A stretch of 22,835 nucleotides of DNA, taken from positions 1 through 22,835 of the forward strand of contig CALAFS010000283.1 in assembly GCA_937892405.1 (NCBI GenBank), written 5' to 3'. Below are positions 1 to 8,065 of the stretch, in pieces (within the stretch, counting starts at the first letter, position 1; every line of letters begins with the position of its first letter). The DNA comes from an uncultured Clostridia bacterium. Lineage in GTDB: Bacteria; Bacillota; Clostridia; Oscillospirales; CAG-272. The notes beneath the pieces were generated by a model, which was given only the letters and a program-made list of their open reading frames with translations, made no database searches and had not been told where the DNA came from. Made by a program: the position numbers and the translations under genes.

Positions 1-3000
1 GCATGGCTTCGGTGACGGTAAATTCAAGGGTGAAGTTCTGCCAATCGCCGCTCAGCGCCGCACTGCCCGCGACATCGGGGAATTTCGTCCACTTATAGTC
101 GCCACCCTGAGCGGCAAGCCCGAGATCGAGCGTGCCGTCAATCGTGCTCTTCGCGCGGAAGGTGATCCGCACGGTCTTTCCGACATAGGACGCGTCTTTC
201 CAAAGGGGATCGAGCAGCGCTTCCAGCTGGACATTCTGCCCGTTGTTGCCGGCGGTGCCGTTGTTCGCGGGGACGAGCTGCAACTCGCCGTCCTTCCATT
301 GCCAGACCTCACCGAGCTTACAGCCATAGCCCGTGCGGTAGACGGAAGGCGTCGCCGTAAAGTCATTTTCGCCGATCGTGATGTCCGGGGTTTTATCCAC
401 GAGAGAGATACTGACCTTGCCCGGCACCTCTTCGACGCGGAGATCGTCAAGGGTGATGGTCACATCGGTTTTGTAAGCGTTGCTCGTATCCTGCTTGAAT
501 CCGTTGAAGAAGCGGAGCGCAAGCCCGAGCTTTTCGGTAGAAAGCGTGGTACCGTCGGCGTTGTAAAGGGTGAACATGGATTCCGTCGCCGTGAATTCCA
601 CACAGAAGGTCTGCTCGGTCGTCGTCAGGTTGACCGAGGTATTGAAGTCGGGGAAGGGCTTCCACTTATAGCCGGTGTAGTCGGCGAGCTTTCCGTTTGC
701 ATCATAGGCGTCGCCGTTGGTGGTCATGCTGAGATCGAGCTTGCCGGCTTCGGTTGCCGATGCCTTGAAGGTGATACGATAGGTCTTTCCGATGTTGGCT
801 TTATCCGCCCAGATCTTGTCGAACACACCGAGAAGCTTGGCATTCTGGTTCCCGTTTCCGTTTCCGGTACTGTGAGAGGGAATAAAGTTCAGCTTTCCGT
901 TTTCCCACTGATAGATTTCGCCGCCGTTGATATTGAAGCCGGCGCGACCGATACTCGGTTTTGTCGTCTCGAAGTCGTAGGAGGAAATCTCTTTGATCTC
1001 GCTCGCTTCGCTGACGAAAATCAGGGTAATCGAGGAGGCACCCGCCGCTTTCATCGCCTTGGCATATTCGGTAATCTCGAGGGAGAAGAGGCTTTCTTTT
1101 GCGGTGGAGGTGAAGGTGCCGAGCGGCGCATTGCCCCATACGGCGGAGAGATTGACACCCGCACCGTAAAGATCGTTTGCCGGGGCGTTCGTCGGGTTGA
1201 TGCTCTCCTGCGTCCAGGATTCGCCCGCCTTCGTGTCAAGGACACCGTAGACGAGAATCTCGCCGACCCCCTTTGCACGGAAGACAAGTCCCGCGGCGGT
1301 GTTTGCGTAGTTTTCGAGGGAGAGCTTCACATAGGTTTTGACACTCACGGTGTCAAAGCCGCTCTCTCCGCCGCCGACAGTCAGAGAACCGTCCGAGGGA
1401 GAGGAGGCGGGATCCTTCGAGGTCACATAGCTCGCCTCGACCGGCAGGGTATCCGAAGTCTCCTGTGGCAGAACCGACAGCGTCGGTGCGCCCGCGAGGG
1501 TGACATTCGTCTTCACCTCGGTAAAGGTGACATCGTCGATGTAAAGACCGGCAGATCTTTCGCGGTTGACGGTGATCTTGCCCGCGGCTTCCGCTTCTTT
1601 GGTATTCTTGTAGTTCGTATACTTGTCGTTCAGTCCCGCCGTGCCCGCGTAGTTCGATCCGCGGGACGCGCCTGCGACCGCCATGCCGTTTGCCGCGACG
1701 GTGACATAATCATCGAGGACGGCGATGCTCTTGTTTTCCGTCGTGATGACGAGCAGTGCTTTTCTCAGCGTTTCGGAGAGCGCGGCATTTTCTTCCGTGA
1801 TCGTCATGACGAGCGTCACGGTCGTCCATTCGTTCGCCTTGGTATAGAAGGAGAGATCTTCGGAATAGAAGTCTGCGACCTGGAGCGCCGTGTTGATACC
1901 GTCGCCCATGCGGACAGAGACGAGACGGGAGGTTTCGTCATAGATACGGAAAGAGATGACGAAGCGGCGTCCGACATCCTTCTCCGCATTCAGTGTGCCG
2001 TCGGCACGGATGCCGTAGTTGACGGAGGCAAAGTAGGAGAGGTTTCCGATCGCGTTGTTCGCGAGATCGTTGTTTAAGTCGATGTAAGAAGAGGAACGCA
2101 CGAAGTAGTCGAGCTTGTAGCTCGTGTTGTCCGAGCCGTCCGCGTTCTTCGCTTCGTCCGAGAAATAGGCTCTTGTCGTGTTCGAGCACCAGAAGCCGGA
2201 GATAGAGGCGTCCTTGTCTTTATCTTCCATGTCGTAGCTGTTCAGCACGGTTTCGGACGCGCCCGCGGTGGTGAGACGGAAGACCGCCTTGCCTTCGCAG
2301 GATCTCATATATTCCGTGACATCGAAGCCGTAGGTGCCGGCACCCGTCACGAGCACTTCACCGAGCAGCTCACCGATCACGGAAGAGGAGGGATCCGCCT
2401 CGTTGTAGGAGGTCACGGCGTGGATCGCGATCGTATTGACCGCGTCGTTCGTAACAGTGAAGCGGAGGATCGTCTTGTGCGCCGCGGTTCGGTCGGCATC
2501 GCGGAAGACAACATACTGCGCATTCCCGTCGGTCAGCGTCGCGGGACCGGAGGAGGACTCCGCCGCCTCGGTCAGACCCGCCGCCGTGCGGAAGAGCATG
2601 GTCTTGGTTTCTTTCAGATTCTTGCCGTTCTTTGCGAGAATGGTCGAGGGCACTTCAATGCGGTAGTAGGTGCCGTCCTTGATGTCATAGGGGAGGAACT
2701 TCCACTGCTGATCGCCGAAGATCGACGACCACTCACCCGTCAGCTCTTCGCCGGTCGCGGCGTCCGCGATGCGGATCTTCGAGATTTCGGAGAGATCGAC
2801 GGGACCCGTGAATTGGAATTTGATCGAAGAATTTTCGGAAATTTCGTAAATATGATCGATCGGCACATCGGCTTCAATGCCGATGTCGTTCGCCGTGTCG
2901 ACATCAATGATCATGCACTCGGCGTTTCCGTCCTTCAGCCAGTAGTCACAGTAACGGAGGAATGCCTCGTAAGTGTCAAGACCGTAGTCCTTATCGGGAC

Positions 3001-4768
3001 CGTGACCGAAGTCATGCCCCGCGTTCGGGCAGACAAGTCCGAGGAAGGGGACATTCGTGTTCCGGCACAGGTTCATGAGCTGACGGTAGAAGGTCCAATA
3101 GGAGCAGTCGGGATAATTTTTCTGTGTTCCCATGCCGAAGACAGGACAGTGATCTTCGGTAATCATCTCCGCCTTGCCGCCGCAGTTGGCGTACACGAGG
3201 TTCAGTCCGGAGGGGATTTCGGTGCCGTCCGCATAGGTGAGGGCGGGCTGTACTTCGGGCAGACGGATCCGCTCGTCGGTCGTCTTGCCGTCTTTGATGA
3301 AGGGATCGGTATAGCCGTAATAGGTAGGATCGTTCATCGCGTCGTAGCGCGTTTCGCCGAGGTGCCCCTCAAAGTGGCGCGCATTTTCCTGCAGCTCGGG
3401 GTGCTTCGCACCGAGACGGATAATCAGACCCGCCTTCGAGTTGCCGTAGGCGCCGATGCCGTTCTCTTTGATCGCGACTTTCAGAAGGTTGCCGTCGGCG
3501 TCGGTGATGCCGTCGACACCCATCTTGCGCACCGTGCGGATCAGGGCGGTGTCCGACTCAACGCCGCAGTACATGCCGAGCGAGTAGGTCAGAAGGTCAC
3601 CCGAGACCACATTCGGCATACCGCTGCCGTGGCTGTAATGATCGTCACGGTACATCGGGACGAGAGAATAGTCGGAGACAATGCCGACATACCCGTTGAA
3701 GAGACAACCGGTCAGCTCCGGACGCGTCTCGGAGGACCAGCTGGAGGCACGGGTGTAGGAAGAAGACATGCACATCATGACGGGCAGCTCTTCTGTGTTG
3801 CCGGTCGGATAGATTACATCCATGCAAAGATCGAGGTCGATGAAGGAACCGTCGGGCTTTCTGCAATCGGTGACGGTCTCGACCTTCGTATTGCCGATGT
3901 AGGTGTAGGGATAGGCTTTCTGCTCTTCGGCTGAGAGCTTTGCAAGCTCCGCCTCGGTGATCGACTTCGTCTTGTTTTCATCGGAGAACCAGATACCGTA
4001 GTCGGTGATTCCCGATTTATCGGCGGCACTTGCCTTCGTGATCGCTTCGGTTCTGTCGAGGCGGGGCGTCCCGTCGTCGTTCACCCATTTGACGAGCGAT
4101 GCGCGGAAGACCGACTTGAACTCATTGTTCCAGACGGCGACGATCTCTTCGAGAAGACCGGCGGTGCCGTGCTTGTCATAGGAGAAGTAGGGAATGTTGT
4201 AGGCGATGTCATAACCCGCGGGGAGGATATAGCTGATTCCGGTCGAGACGGTGGCACCGGTCAGCTTTCCGTCCGAGAAGGTGCCGGCGGTGTAGGACTT
4301 TGTCCCGGCATAGTTTTTGCCGCCGAGGAGCTGCGCGCGGATGTCCTGGATACTCCAGTCGAGCGCGGTGCCCGTGGCTTCTTCCGCGTTCTTGTAGTCG
4401 AGCACGAGGACGAAGAAGTCGCGGTCGAGCAGGGACTTCACGATCTCTGCGTCGGAACTTTTACCGATGCGCTCTGTGTTCGTGTTCATGACATAGAGGA
4501 TCGTCACGGAGCCGGGCTTTCCGACTTTGCTTGCGGTGTACTTTTTCGCGCTGTCGTAGTAGGTATGTACATTCAGCGAGAGTCCGACATTGTTGTCGGT
4601 CACAGAGGTCGAAGCGTGCAGGTAGCTCTCAAGAGAGGCAAGCTCCGACGGTGCCGCGGGCGGCTCTTCCGCCGCCGCAGCAAAGAGCGCCGTCGGCAGT
4701 GCGAGAAAGAGCATGGCGCAACACAGTACAAGGGACAGGATGCGTGGGATGCGTTTCGTGGATTTCAT
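1..4768 (-). CDS. Large secreted multimodular alpha/beta-hydrolase-like protein (3' end outside window)
   Basis: This minus-strand frame is open from ATG 4768 to the left edge (at least 1589 residues, no stop seen). AAGGAG lies 7 bases before the ATG. Residues 1 to about 31 form a signal peptide (KRIPR, then a hydrophobic stretch to ALFAAAA). Residues about 45-620 look like an alpha/beta hydrolase, with candidate nucleophile Ser444 in GAYGNSKAG and candidate His585 in NAGHDFGHG. About 620-730 resembles an SbsA-type Ig-like domain. Two DNRLRE-like beta modules follow (about 735-845 and 1110-1256), alternating with CBM4/9-like jelly rolls (about 845-1080, 1260-1462 and 1465 onward). The last two are clear tandem copies (GEIYQWENGKL and GEVWQWKDGEL; GKTYRITFKAS and GKTVRITFRAKS). 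It is probably an extracellular esterase or other polysaccharide-active enzyme, but the substrate cannot be read from the sequence. A wall anchor, if any, would lie outside the window. Domain names are from pattern recognition only. Confidence 0.85.
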   Translation of the reverse strand, partial: MKSTKRIPRILSLVLCCAMLFLALPTALFAAAAEEPPAAPSELASLESYLHASTSVTDNNVGLSLNVHTYYDSAKKYTASKVGKPGSVTILYVMNTNTERIGKSSDAEIVKSLLDRDFFVLVLDYKNAEEATGTALDWSIQDIRAQLLGGKNYAGTKSYTAGTFSDGKLTGATVSTGISYILPAGYDIAYNIPYFSYDKHGTAGLLEEIVAVWNNEFKSVFRASLVKWVNDDGTPRLDRTEAITKASAADKSGITDYGIWFSDENKTKSITEAELAKLSAEEQKAYPYTYIGNTKVETVTDCRKPDGSFIDLDLCMDVIYPTGNTEELPVMMCMSSSYTRASSWSSETRPELTGCLFNGYVGIVSDYSLVPMYRDDHYSHGSGMPNVVSGDLLTYSLGMYCGVESDTALIRTVRKMGVDGITDADGNLLKVAIKENGIGAYGNSKAGLIIRLGAKHPELQENARHFEGHLGETRYDAMNDPTYYGYTDPFIKDGKTTDERIRLPEVQPALTYADGTEIPSGLNLVYANCGGKAEMITEDHCPVFGMGTQKNYPDCSYWTFYRQLMNLCRNTNVPFLGLVCPNAGHDFGHGPDKDYGLDTYEAFLRYCDYWLKDGNAECMIIDVDTANDIGIEADVPIDHIYEISENSSIKFQFTGPVDLSEISKIRIADAATGEELTGEWSSIFGDQQWKFLPYDIKDGTYYRIEVPSTILAKNGKNLKETKTMLFRTAAGLTEAAESSSGPATLTDGNAQYVVFRDADRTAAHKTILRFTVTNDAVNTIAIHAVTSYNEADPSSSVIGELLGEVLVTGAGTYGFDVTEYMRSCEGKAVFRLTTAGASETVLNSYDMEDKDKDASISGFWCSNTTRAYFSDEAKNADGSDNTSYKLDYFVRSSSYIDLNNDLANNAIGNLSYFASVNYGIRADGTLNAEKDVGRRFVISFRIYDETSRLVSVRMGDGINTALQVADFYSEDLSFYTKANEWTTVTLVMTITEENAALSETLRKALLVITTENKSIAVLDDYVTVAANGMAVAGASRGSNYAGTAGLNDKYTNYKNTKEAEAAGKITVNRERSAGLYIDDVTFTEVKTNVTLAGAPTLSVLPQETSDTLPVEASYVTSKDPASSPSDGSLTVGGGESGFDTVSVKTYVKLSLENYANTAAGLVFRAKGVGEILVYGVLDTKAGESWTQESINPTNAPANDLYGAGVNLSAVWGNAPLGTFTSTAKESLFSLEITEYAKAMKAAGASSITLIFVSEASEIKEISSYDFETTKPSIGRAGFNINGGEIYQWENGKLNFIPSHSTGNGNGNQNAKLLGVFDKIWADKANIGKTYRITFKASATEAGKLDLSMTTNGDAYDANGKLADYTGYKWKPFPDFNTSVNLTTTEQTFCVEFTATESMFTLYNADGTTLSTEKLGLALRFFNGFKQDTSNAYKTDVTITLDDLRVEEVPGKVSISLVDKTPDITIGENDFTATPSVYRTGYGCKLGEVWQWKDGELQLVPANNGTAGNNGQNVQLEALLDPLWKDASYVGKTVRITFRAKSTIDGTLDLGLAAQGGDYKWTKFPDVAGSAALSGDWQNFTLEFTVTEAM

Positions 4769-4983
4769 GAAATTTCTCCTTATATTGATTTTTCTTTTTT
4801 GCTTTTGAGATGAGAAAACGGCGATCGGAAATTGTCCGTCGGTGCCTGTTCTCCCTCCCCGAGAACGGTTATTTTGACGGAAATCTCCATGCAAGGGTGT
4901 ATGATCGGTAAAAATCGTCCGCGCTCGCGCCGCGTACCGAAGAAATGACGGGACTCGCGGATCCTTTGCCGCTATGTTCCGTA

Positions 4984-5010
4984 TCAGGAAAAGTATACCT
5001 TTACAGACAG
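4984..5010. promoter_or_regulatory. Degenerate second copy of the dyad
   Basis: TCAGGAAA, then the core TATACC, then TTT and GACAG match the dyad at 5109-5135 over 27 bases with about five differences, but the two-fold symmetry is partly lost. The TATACC cores (4994-4999 and 5119-5124) are offset by exactly 125 bases, close to 12 turns of B-DNA. Confidence 0.5.
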
Positions 5011-5054
5011 CGGCTTTTCTCGTTTTTTTGGGTATTTTGGGTTCATTTTTTGCT

Positions 5055-5094
5055 TGAAAAAGGGCTTGCAAGCGGATTTGCAGGCTCTTTTTTT
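5055..5094. terminator. Bidirectional terminator-like stem-loop
   Basis: AAAAAGGGCTTGCAA pairs with TTGCAGGCTCTTTTT across a short loop, about 15 bp with two G-T wobbles, and the right arm runs into a T tract. The A tract and T tract flanks let it work on either strand. It separates the two dyad copies, so it may also act as a leader attenuator for the hydrolase. Confidence 0.5.
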
Positions 5095-5105
5095 CATCTT
5101 CGCGG

Positions 5106-5135
5106 CTGTCAGGAAACTTATACCTTTCCTGACAG
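5106..5135. promoter_or_regulatory. Perfect 11-bp-arm dyad, probable operator
   Basis: Arms CTGTCAGGAAA (5106-5116) and TTTCCTGACAG (5125-5135) are exact reverse complements around the 8-base centre CTTATACC. No run of T follows directly, so it looks more like a protein-binding site than a terminator. It lies about 340 bases upstream of the secreted hydrolase start. The binding protein is unknown. Confidence 0.6.
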
Positions 5136-5355
5136 TTTCCCACGGCGCGGCATGTCTTTTCTTCTCGCGGATCGGAAAAGCACGAAAAAAATCTTTGATC
5201 CACCTTTATTTTACTAAAACTAAATAAGAAAAGAAATGTACGATCGTGCCTATTCCAATGTAAAATCGTTTCAAAAAGTTGCGCATATCCCCATTCCGGG
5301 AGAAAAGAACGCGTCGGAAGACAGAAAGAACCACGCCTCGAAAAAGGCGGGGCAT

Positions 5356-5384
5356 AAAAAAGGAGCTGTCACAGGACAGCCCCT
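5356..5384 (-). terminator. hpf rho-independent terminator
   Basis: On the minus strand GGGGCTGTC pairs with GACAGCTCC (one G-U pair, four-base loop CTGT), followed by TTTTTT. It begins about 25 bases after the hpf stop codon. The G-U pair forms only in the minus-strand RNA, which supports this orientation. Confidence 0.85.
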
Positions 5385-5409
5385 TTTGCGTGATTTTGAT
5401 AAAGCACCG

Positions 5410-5934
5410 TTATTCCGGCATCAGAACACCGTAGTTTCCGTCTTTTCTCTTGTAGACGACTGCAGTCTTGCCGGAGTCCGCGTCACGGAAGACGAAGAAG
5501 GTGTGACCGACGAGGTTCATTTGCAGGATCGCTTCGGGGACCGTCATCGGCTTTTCGTCATAGGTCTTCGTCCGCACGACGAACTCGCCGTCCTCTTCGA
5601 GATCTTCGATCGGTTCGCTTTCCGTCGGGCGGAAGGCGTCGCGGCGCACCGTCTTTTCGAGGCGCGTCTTGTTTTTACGGATCTGACGCTCGAGACTGTC
5701 GACCGAGCGGTCGAGCGCCGTCTCGAAGGTTTCGCTCTCCTCCTCACTGCGGAAGGTCACATTTCCGTAATGTATCGTGATCTCGACGATCTTGACCCCT
5801 TTGCGCACTCTGCATGTGACCTGCGCCTCGGTTTCGTCGCCGAAGAATCTGTCGAATTTGTGCAGTTTCCGTTCAATGGTATCGCGGAGACTGTCGCGCA
5901 CATTCATCTGCTTGCCGGATACTGAAATTTTCAT
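5410..5934 (-). CDS. hpf: Ribosome hibernation promoting factor, long form
   Basis: The protein (174 aa) has an N-terminal S30AE ribosome-binding domain (about 1-105: MKISVSGKQMNV, then KLHKFDRFF) and a C-terminal dimerisation domain (about 118-174: VRTKTYDEKPMTVPEAILQM, ending in YGVLMPE). Long-form HPF binds the 30S subunit in stationary phase and pairs 70S ribosomes into inactive 100S dimers. The frame is open upstream, but ATG 5934 is chosen because the S30AE domain starts there and a GGGGG stretch precedes it; the promoter at 6025-6053 also lies inside the longer frame. It is a single-gene unit with its own promoter and terminator. Confidence 0.96.
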   Translation of the reverse strand: MKISVSGKQMNVRDSLRDTIERKLHKFDRFFGDETEAQVTCRVRKGVKIVEITIHYGNVTFRSEEESETFETALDRSVDSLERQIRKNKTRLEKTVRRDAFRPTESEPIEDLEEDGEFVVRTKTYDEKPMTVPEAILQMNLVGHTFFVFRDADSGKTAVVYKRKDGNYGVLMPE

Positions 5935-6024
5935 GGTTTTTCCCCCGCCGTAATCGGCAGTCCTTTCCCGGATTGTCCGACGGAAGGAGGGAAGGAAGAC
6001 TTCTCTCTTTCCCTCGGCACTTTC

Positions 6025-6053
6025 AGTATACCACTTTTTCTGTGAAAAGTAAA
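6025..6053 (-). promoter_or_regulatory. hpf sigma-A promoter
   Basis: On the minus strand the -35 is TTTACT (6048-6053), the spacer is 17 bp and the -10 is TATACT (6025-6030). This gives a leader of roughly 85 bases to the hpf ATG. Confidence 0.75.
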
Positions 6054-6111
6054 TAGCAAAAATGTGAAAAATTGCGGTAGAATTGTGAAGTTTTGTCACT
6101 TTGGCAACAAA

Positions 6112-6140
6112 CGCCTCCGATATACAGCATATCGGAGGCG
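6112..6140 (-). terminator. Terminator of the TIM-barrel gene
   Basis: A perfect 12-bp stem, CGCCTCCGATAT with its complement, encloses a 5-base loop. The minus-strand side continues TTTGTT; the plus-strand side has stronger T runs, so it may act in both directions. It lies 87 bases after the stop of the sugar-isomerase-like gene and just upstream of the hpf promoter, insulating the two. Confidence 0.8.
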
Positions 6141-6226
6141 CTCGTTTTTCGTTTTGTATTCACTCTTCGACAGGCGGAACCGCCCGCCGGTGCGAATATC
6201 CCCTCGGGGAGGTGTCTTCCCGGAAC

Positions 6227-7195
6227 TTATGCCCAACCCATGGTGGTAGGCTTCGGCTCTCTGATGATCGACTGCTTGAGGAATTCCACCGCATGGGCAA
6301 GTCCCTCGTCGGGCGTCATCAGCGAATCCTCGTGCTCGATCGACATGACCTTGTCATAGCCGACGAGACGGAGCGCGGAAATCATATCGCGCCAGTAGTC
6401 GAGACCGTTGCCGTAGCCGATGGTGCGGAAGATCCAGGAGCGGTGCGCCTCATCGCTGTAATGCTTGGTATCGAGGACGCCGAACTTCGCGGTGTTGTAC
6501 TTGTCGATCTTCGTGTCCTTTGCGTGGAAGTGATAGATCGCACCCTCGAGCGCGCGAATCGCGGCAACGGGTTCGATACCCTGCCAGATCAGGTGGGAGG
6601 GGTCGAAGTTTGCGCCGATGACATCGCCGACGGCGGCACGGAGCTTCAGGAGCGTCTCGGGATTGTAAACGCAGAAGCCGGGGTGCATCTCAAAGGCGAT
6701 CTTTGTTACGCCGTGCGCAAGAGCGAAAGCGGATGCTTCCTTCCAATAGGGGATCAGCACTTTGTTCCACTGATAGTCGAGAACGGCGAGATAGTCGTCC
6801 GGCCATGCGCAGGTCGCCCAGTTCGGTGTCTTGTCCTCGGGCGAGCCGCCGGGACAGCCGGAGAAGGTAACGACGGTGTCGATACCGATCTTCTCTGCGA
6901 GAAGGACGGCGTTGCGATAGTCGTCGTCATAGGCTTTCGCGATTTTCTTGTCGGGGTGGACGGGGTTGCCGTGCACCGACAGGGCGCAGATTTCGAGATG
7001 GTGCTTTTTGAAGGTGGCGAGCCAGTTTTCAAGCGCCTTTTCGTCCTTCAGAAGGACGGCGGGGTCGCAGTGCGCTTTTCCGGGATAACCGCCGCAGCCG
7101 ATTTCGACTGCCTCGATCCCGAGCTTTTCAAACTTTGCCAGTGCTTCGTCAAGCGGGAGGTTTGCGAAGAGGTTGGTAAGTACGCTGAGTTTCAT
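6227..7195 (-). CDS. Sugar phosphate isomerase/epimerase-like TIM-barrel protein
   Basis: The protein (322 aa) belongs to the xylose-isomerase-like TIM-barrel superfamily (AP_endonuc_2 fold). Likely divalent-metal ligands are Glu169 (AFEMHPGF), Asp198 (NFDPSHL), His224 (YHFHAKD) and Glu287 (SIEHED), each at the end of a predicted barrel strand. Members isomerise or epimerise sugars, inositols or hydroxy acids in the cytoplasm. The exact substrate cannot be read, because no transporter or dehydrogenase sits beside it. AAGGAG precedes the ATG by 8 bases. It has its own promoter (7225-7253), divergent from the NUDIX promoter, and a terminator at 6112-6140, so it is probably monocistronic. Confidence 0.9.
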   Translation of the reverse strand: MKLSVLTNLFANLPLDEALAKFEKLGIEAVEIGCGGYPGKAHCDPAVLLKDEKALENWLATFKKHHLEICALSVHGNPVHPDKKIAKAYDDDYRNAVLLAEKIGIDTVVTFSGCPGGSPEDKTPNWATCAWPDDYLAVLDYQWNKVLIPYWKEASAFALAHGVTKIAFEMHPGFCVYNPETLLKLRAAVGDVIGANFDPSHLIWQGIEPVAAIRALEGAIYHFHAKDTKIDKYNTAKFGVLDTKHYSDEAHRSWIFRTIGYGNGLDYWRDMISALRLVGYDKVMSIEHEDSLMTPDEGLAHAVEFLKQSIIREPKPTTMGWA

Positions 7196-7224
7196 ATCGG
7201 ATCTCCTTCGATGTTTTTTCTTTC

Positions 7225-7253
7225 ATTATAACAGGAATTCTCTCTCATTTCAA
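7225..7253 (-). promoter_or_regulatory. Promoter of the TIM-barrel gene
   Basis: On the minus strand the -35 is TTGAAA (7248-7253), the spacer 17 bp and the -10 a perfect TATAAT (7225-7230) with an extended TG one base upstream. It stands back to back with the NUDIX promoter, the two -35 boxes being 40 bp apart. Confidence 0.85.
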
Positions 7254-7293
7254 GGGAAAAAAAGAAAAAATCCGTTCGCCCGCCGAAAATTGA

Positions 7294-7322
7294 TTGACAG
7301 AAACAGAGCATTGTGCTATAAT
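7294..7322 (+). promoter_or_regulatory. Perfect-consensus extended -10 promoter of the NUDIX gene
   Basis: TTGACA (7294-7299), a 17-bp spacer and TATAAT (7317-7322), with the extended TGC immediately before the -10. This should be a strong constitutive sigma-A promoter. The leader to the ATG is about 36 bases. Confidence 0.92.
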
Positions 7323-7364
7323 CATGCTATCAAAAGGTTATCTTGGAACTCTCGGGAGGCGGAT

Positions 7365-7937
7365 ATGCAGGATCTGACAGAGACAAAACTGTCGCGCAGA
7401 GAAATTTTTGACGGCAAGGTGCTCCATGTCGTGGAGGACACCGTAAGACTGCCGAACGGCGAGACCGCCACGCGGGAGATCTGTCTGCATGTCGGCGCGG
7501 TGTGCATTCTGCCCCTGCTTTCCGACGGACAGGTACTGATGGAGCGACAGTTCCGCTATGCGCACGGACGCGTCTTCTTCGAGATCCCGGCGGGGAAGCT
7601 GAATTTTGCCGGAGAGGATCCCCTCGAAGCCGCGAAGAGAGAACTTCGCGAAGAGACGGGCGCCGTCGCGGGGAAGTATACCTACCTCGGCGGACTCGAT
7701 ACCTCGCCCGCTCTCGTCAGTGAGAAGATCTCGATGTACCTTGCCGAGGACCTCACCTTCGGAGAGCGCTCGCTCGATGATGACGAATTCCTCGAGGTGG
7801 AGCGCGTCCCGCTCGAAACGCTTTTTGAGATGGTGATGCGTGGCGAGATCCGCGACGCAAAAACGCAGGTCGCCGTTCTGAAAGTCCGCGCGCTTCTCGA
7901 AGAGCGCCGCCATACACCTCTCACAAATTCGCAATAA
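7365..7937 (+). CDS. NUDIX hydrolase, ADP-ribose pyrophosphatase type
   Basis: The protein has 190 aa from ATG 7365, preceded by GGGAGG. A longer frame from 7173 is rejected because it runs through the promoter. The NUDIX box is at residues about 77-101, with the core RELREETGA carrying the metal-binding glutamates. The PAGKL and GEDPLEAA context and the preceding RQFRYAHGRVFFEIPAGK are typical of ADP-ribose pyrophosphatases of the NudF group, which cleave ADP-ribose to AMP and ribose 5-phosphate. The Gly-to-Glu spacing of the box is one residue longer than the common Gx5E (see findings). It is the first gene of a probable plus-strand group with the SGNH hydrolase and the CvpA-like gene. Confidence 0.92.
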   Translation: MQDLTETKLSRREIFDGKVLHVVEDTVRLPNGETATREICLHVGAVCILPLLSDGQVLMERQFRYAHGRVFFEIPAGKLNFAGEDPLEAAKRELREETGAVAGKYTYLGGLDTSPALVSEKISMYLAEDLTFGERSLDDDEFLEVERVPLETLFEMVMRGEIRDAKTQVAVLKVRALLEERRHTPLTNSQ

Positions 7938-7959
7938 ATGCAAACAAAACATTGCATTT
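7936..7959 (+). repeat. Short inverted repeat at the NUDIX stop codon
   Basis: AAATGCAA and TTGCATTT are perfect 8-bp arms around an 8-base A-rich loop, starting in the stop codon. There is no T tract, so it may be an mRNA 3' stabiliser or a weak terminator at most. Confidence 0.35.
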
Positions 7960-8005
7960 CGCTATATTCCGCAGCAAGAACTCCGTGTCTCACAACCACA
8001 ATTCT

Positions 8006-8044
8006 TAATTCATAATTCTGAATTCTTCATCATTCTGAATTTGT
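8006..8044. repeat. AT-rich AATTC repeat tract
   Basis: A tract of iterated units (AATTCTT, AATTCAT, AATTCTG, AATTCTT, ATCATTCTGAATT) of about seven bases lies just before the ribosome site of the SGNH gene. The composition is far more AT-rich than the GC-rich genes on both sides. Confidence 0.55.
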
Positions 8045-8065
8045 TTTTTGTGAAAGGAAAGAAAC

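Larger units (their letters stand above)
4769..5409. other. 641-base non-coding region upstream of the secreted hydrolase
   Basis: No convincing gene lies here. The only longer frame (4945-5217, plus) runs through a terminator and both dyads, so it is taken as chance. The region holds a perfect 30-bp dyad (5106-5135), a related imperfect copy (4984-5010), a terminator-like stem between them (about 5055-5094) and the hpf terminator (5356-5384). I could not pick a convincing sigma-A promoter for the hydrolase gene, so its leader length is unknown. Confidence 0.7.

Noticed and set aside
299..2077. Plus-strand open frame of 592 codons antisense to the secreted hydrolase
   Set aside because: It has no ribosome site, an Arg/Gly/Val-rich unnatural composition and no family motifs. 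The minus strand encodes a signal peptide and repeated domains across the same region. GC-rich codon use makes long antisense frames by chance.
2420..3934. Plus-strand open frame of 504 codons
   Set aside because: It is a shadow of the hydrolase domain, which shows clear motifs on the minus strand.
4945..5217. Plus-strand frame of 90 codons in the non-coding region
   Set aside because: It runs through both dyads and a terminator stem, has no ribosome site and shows no recognisable protein features.
6112..6150. Plus-strand terminator with T runs at 6112-6150
   Set aside because: No plus-strand gene lies upstream, so it is assigned to the minus-strand TIM-barrel gene, with bidirectional action possible.
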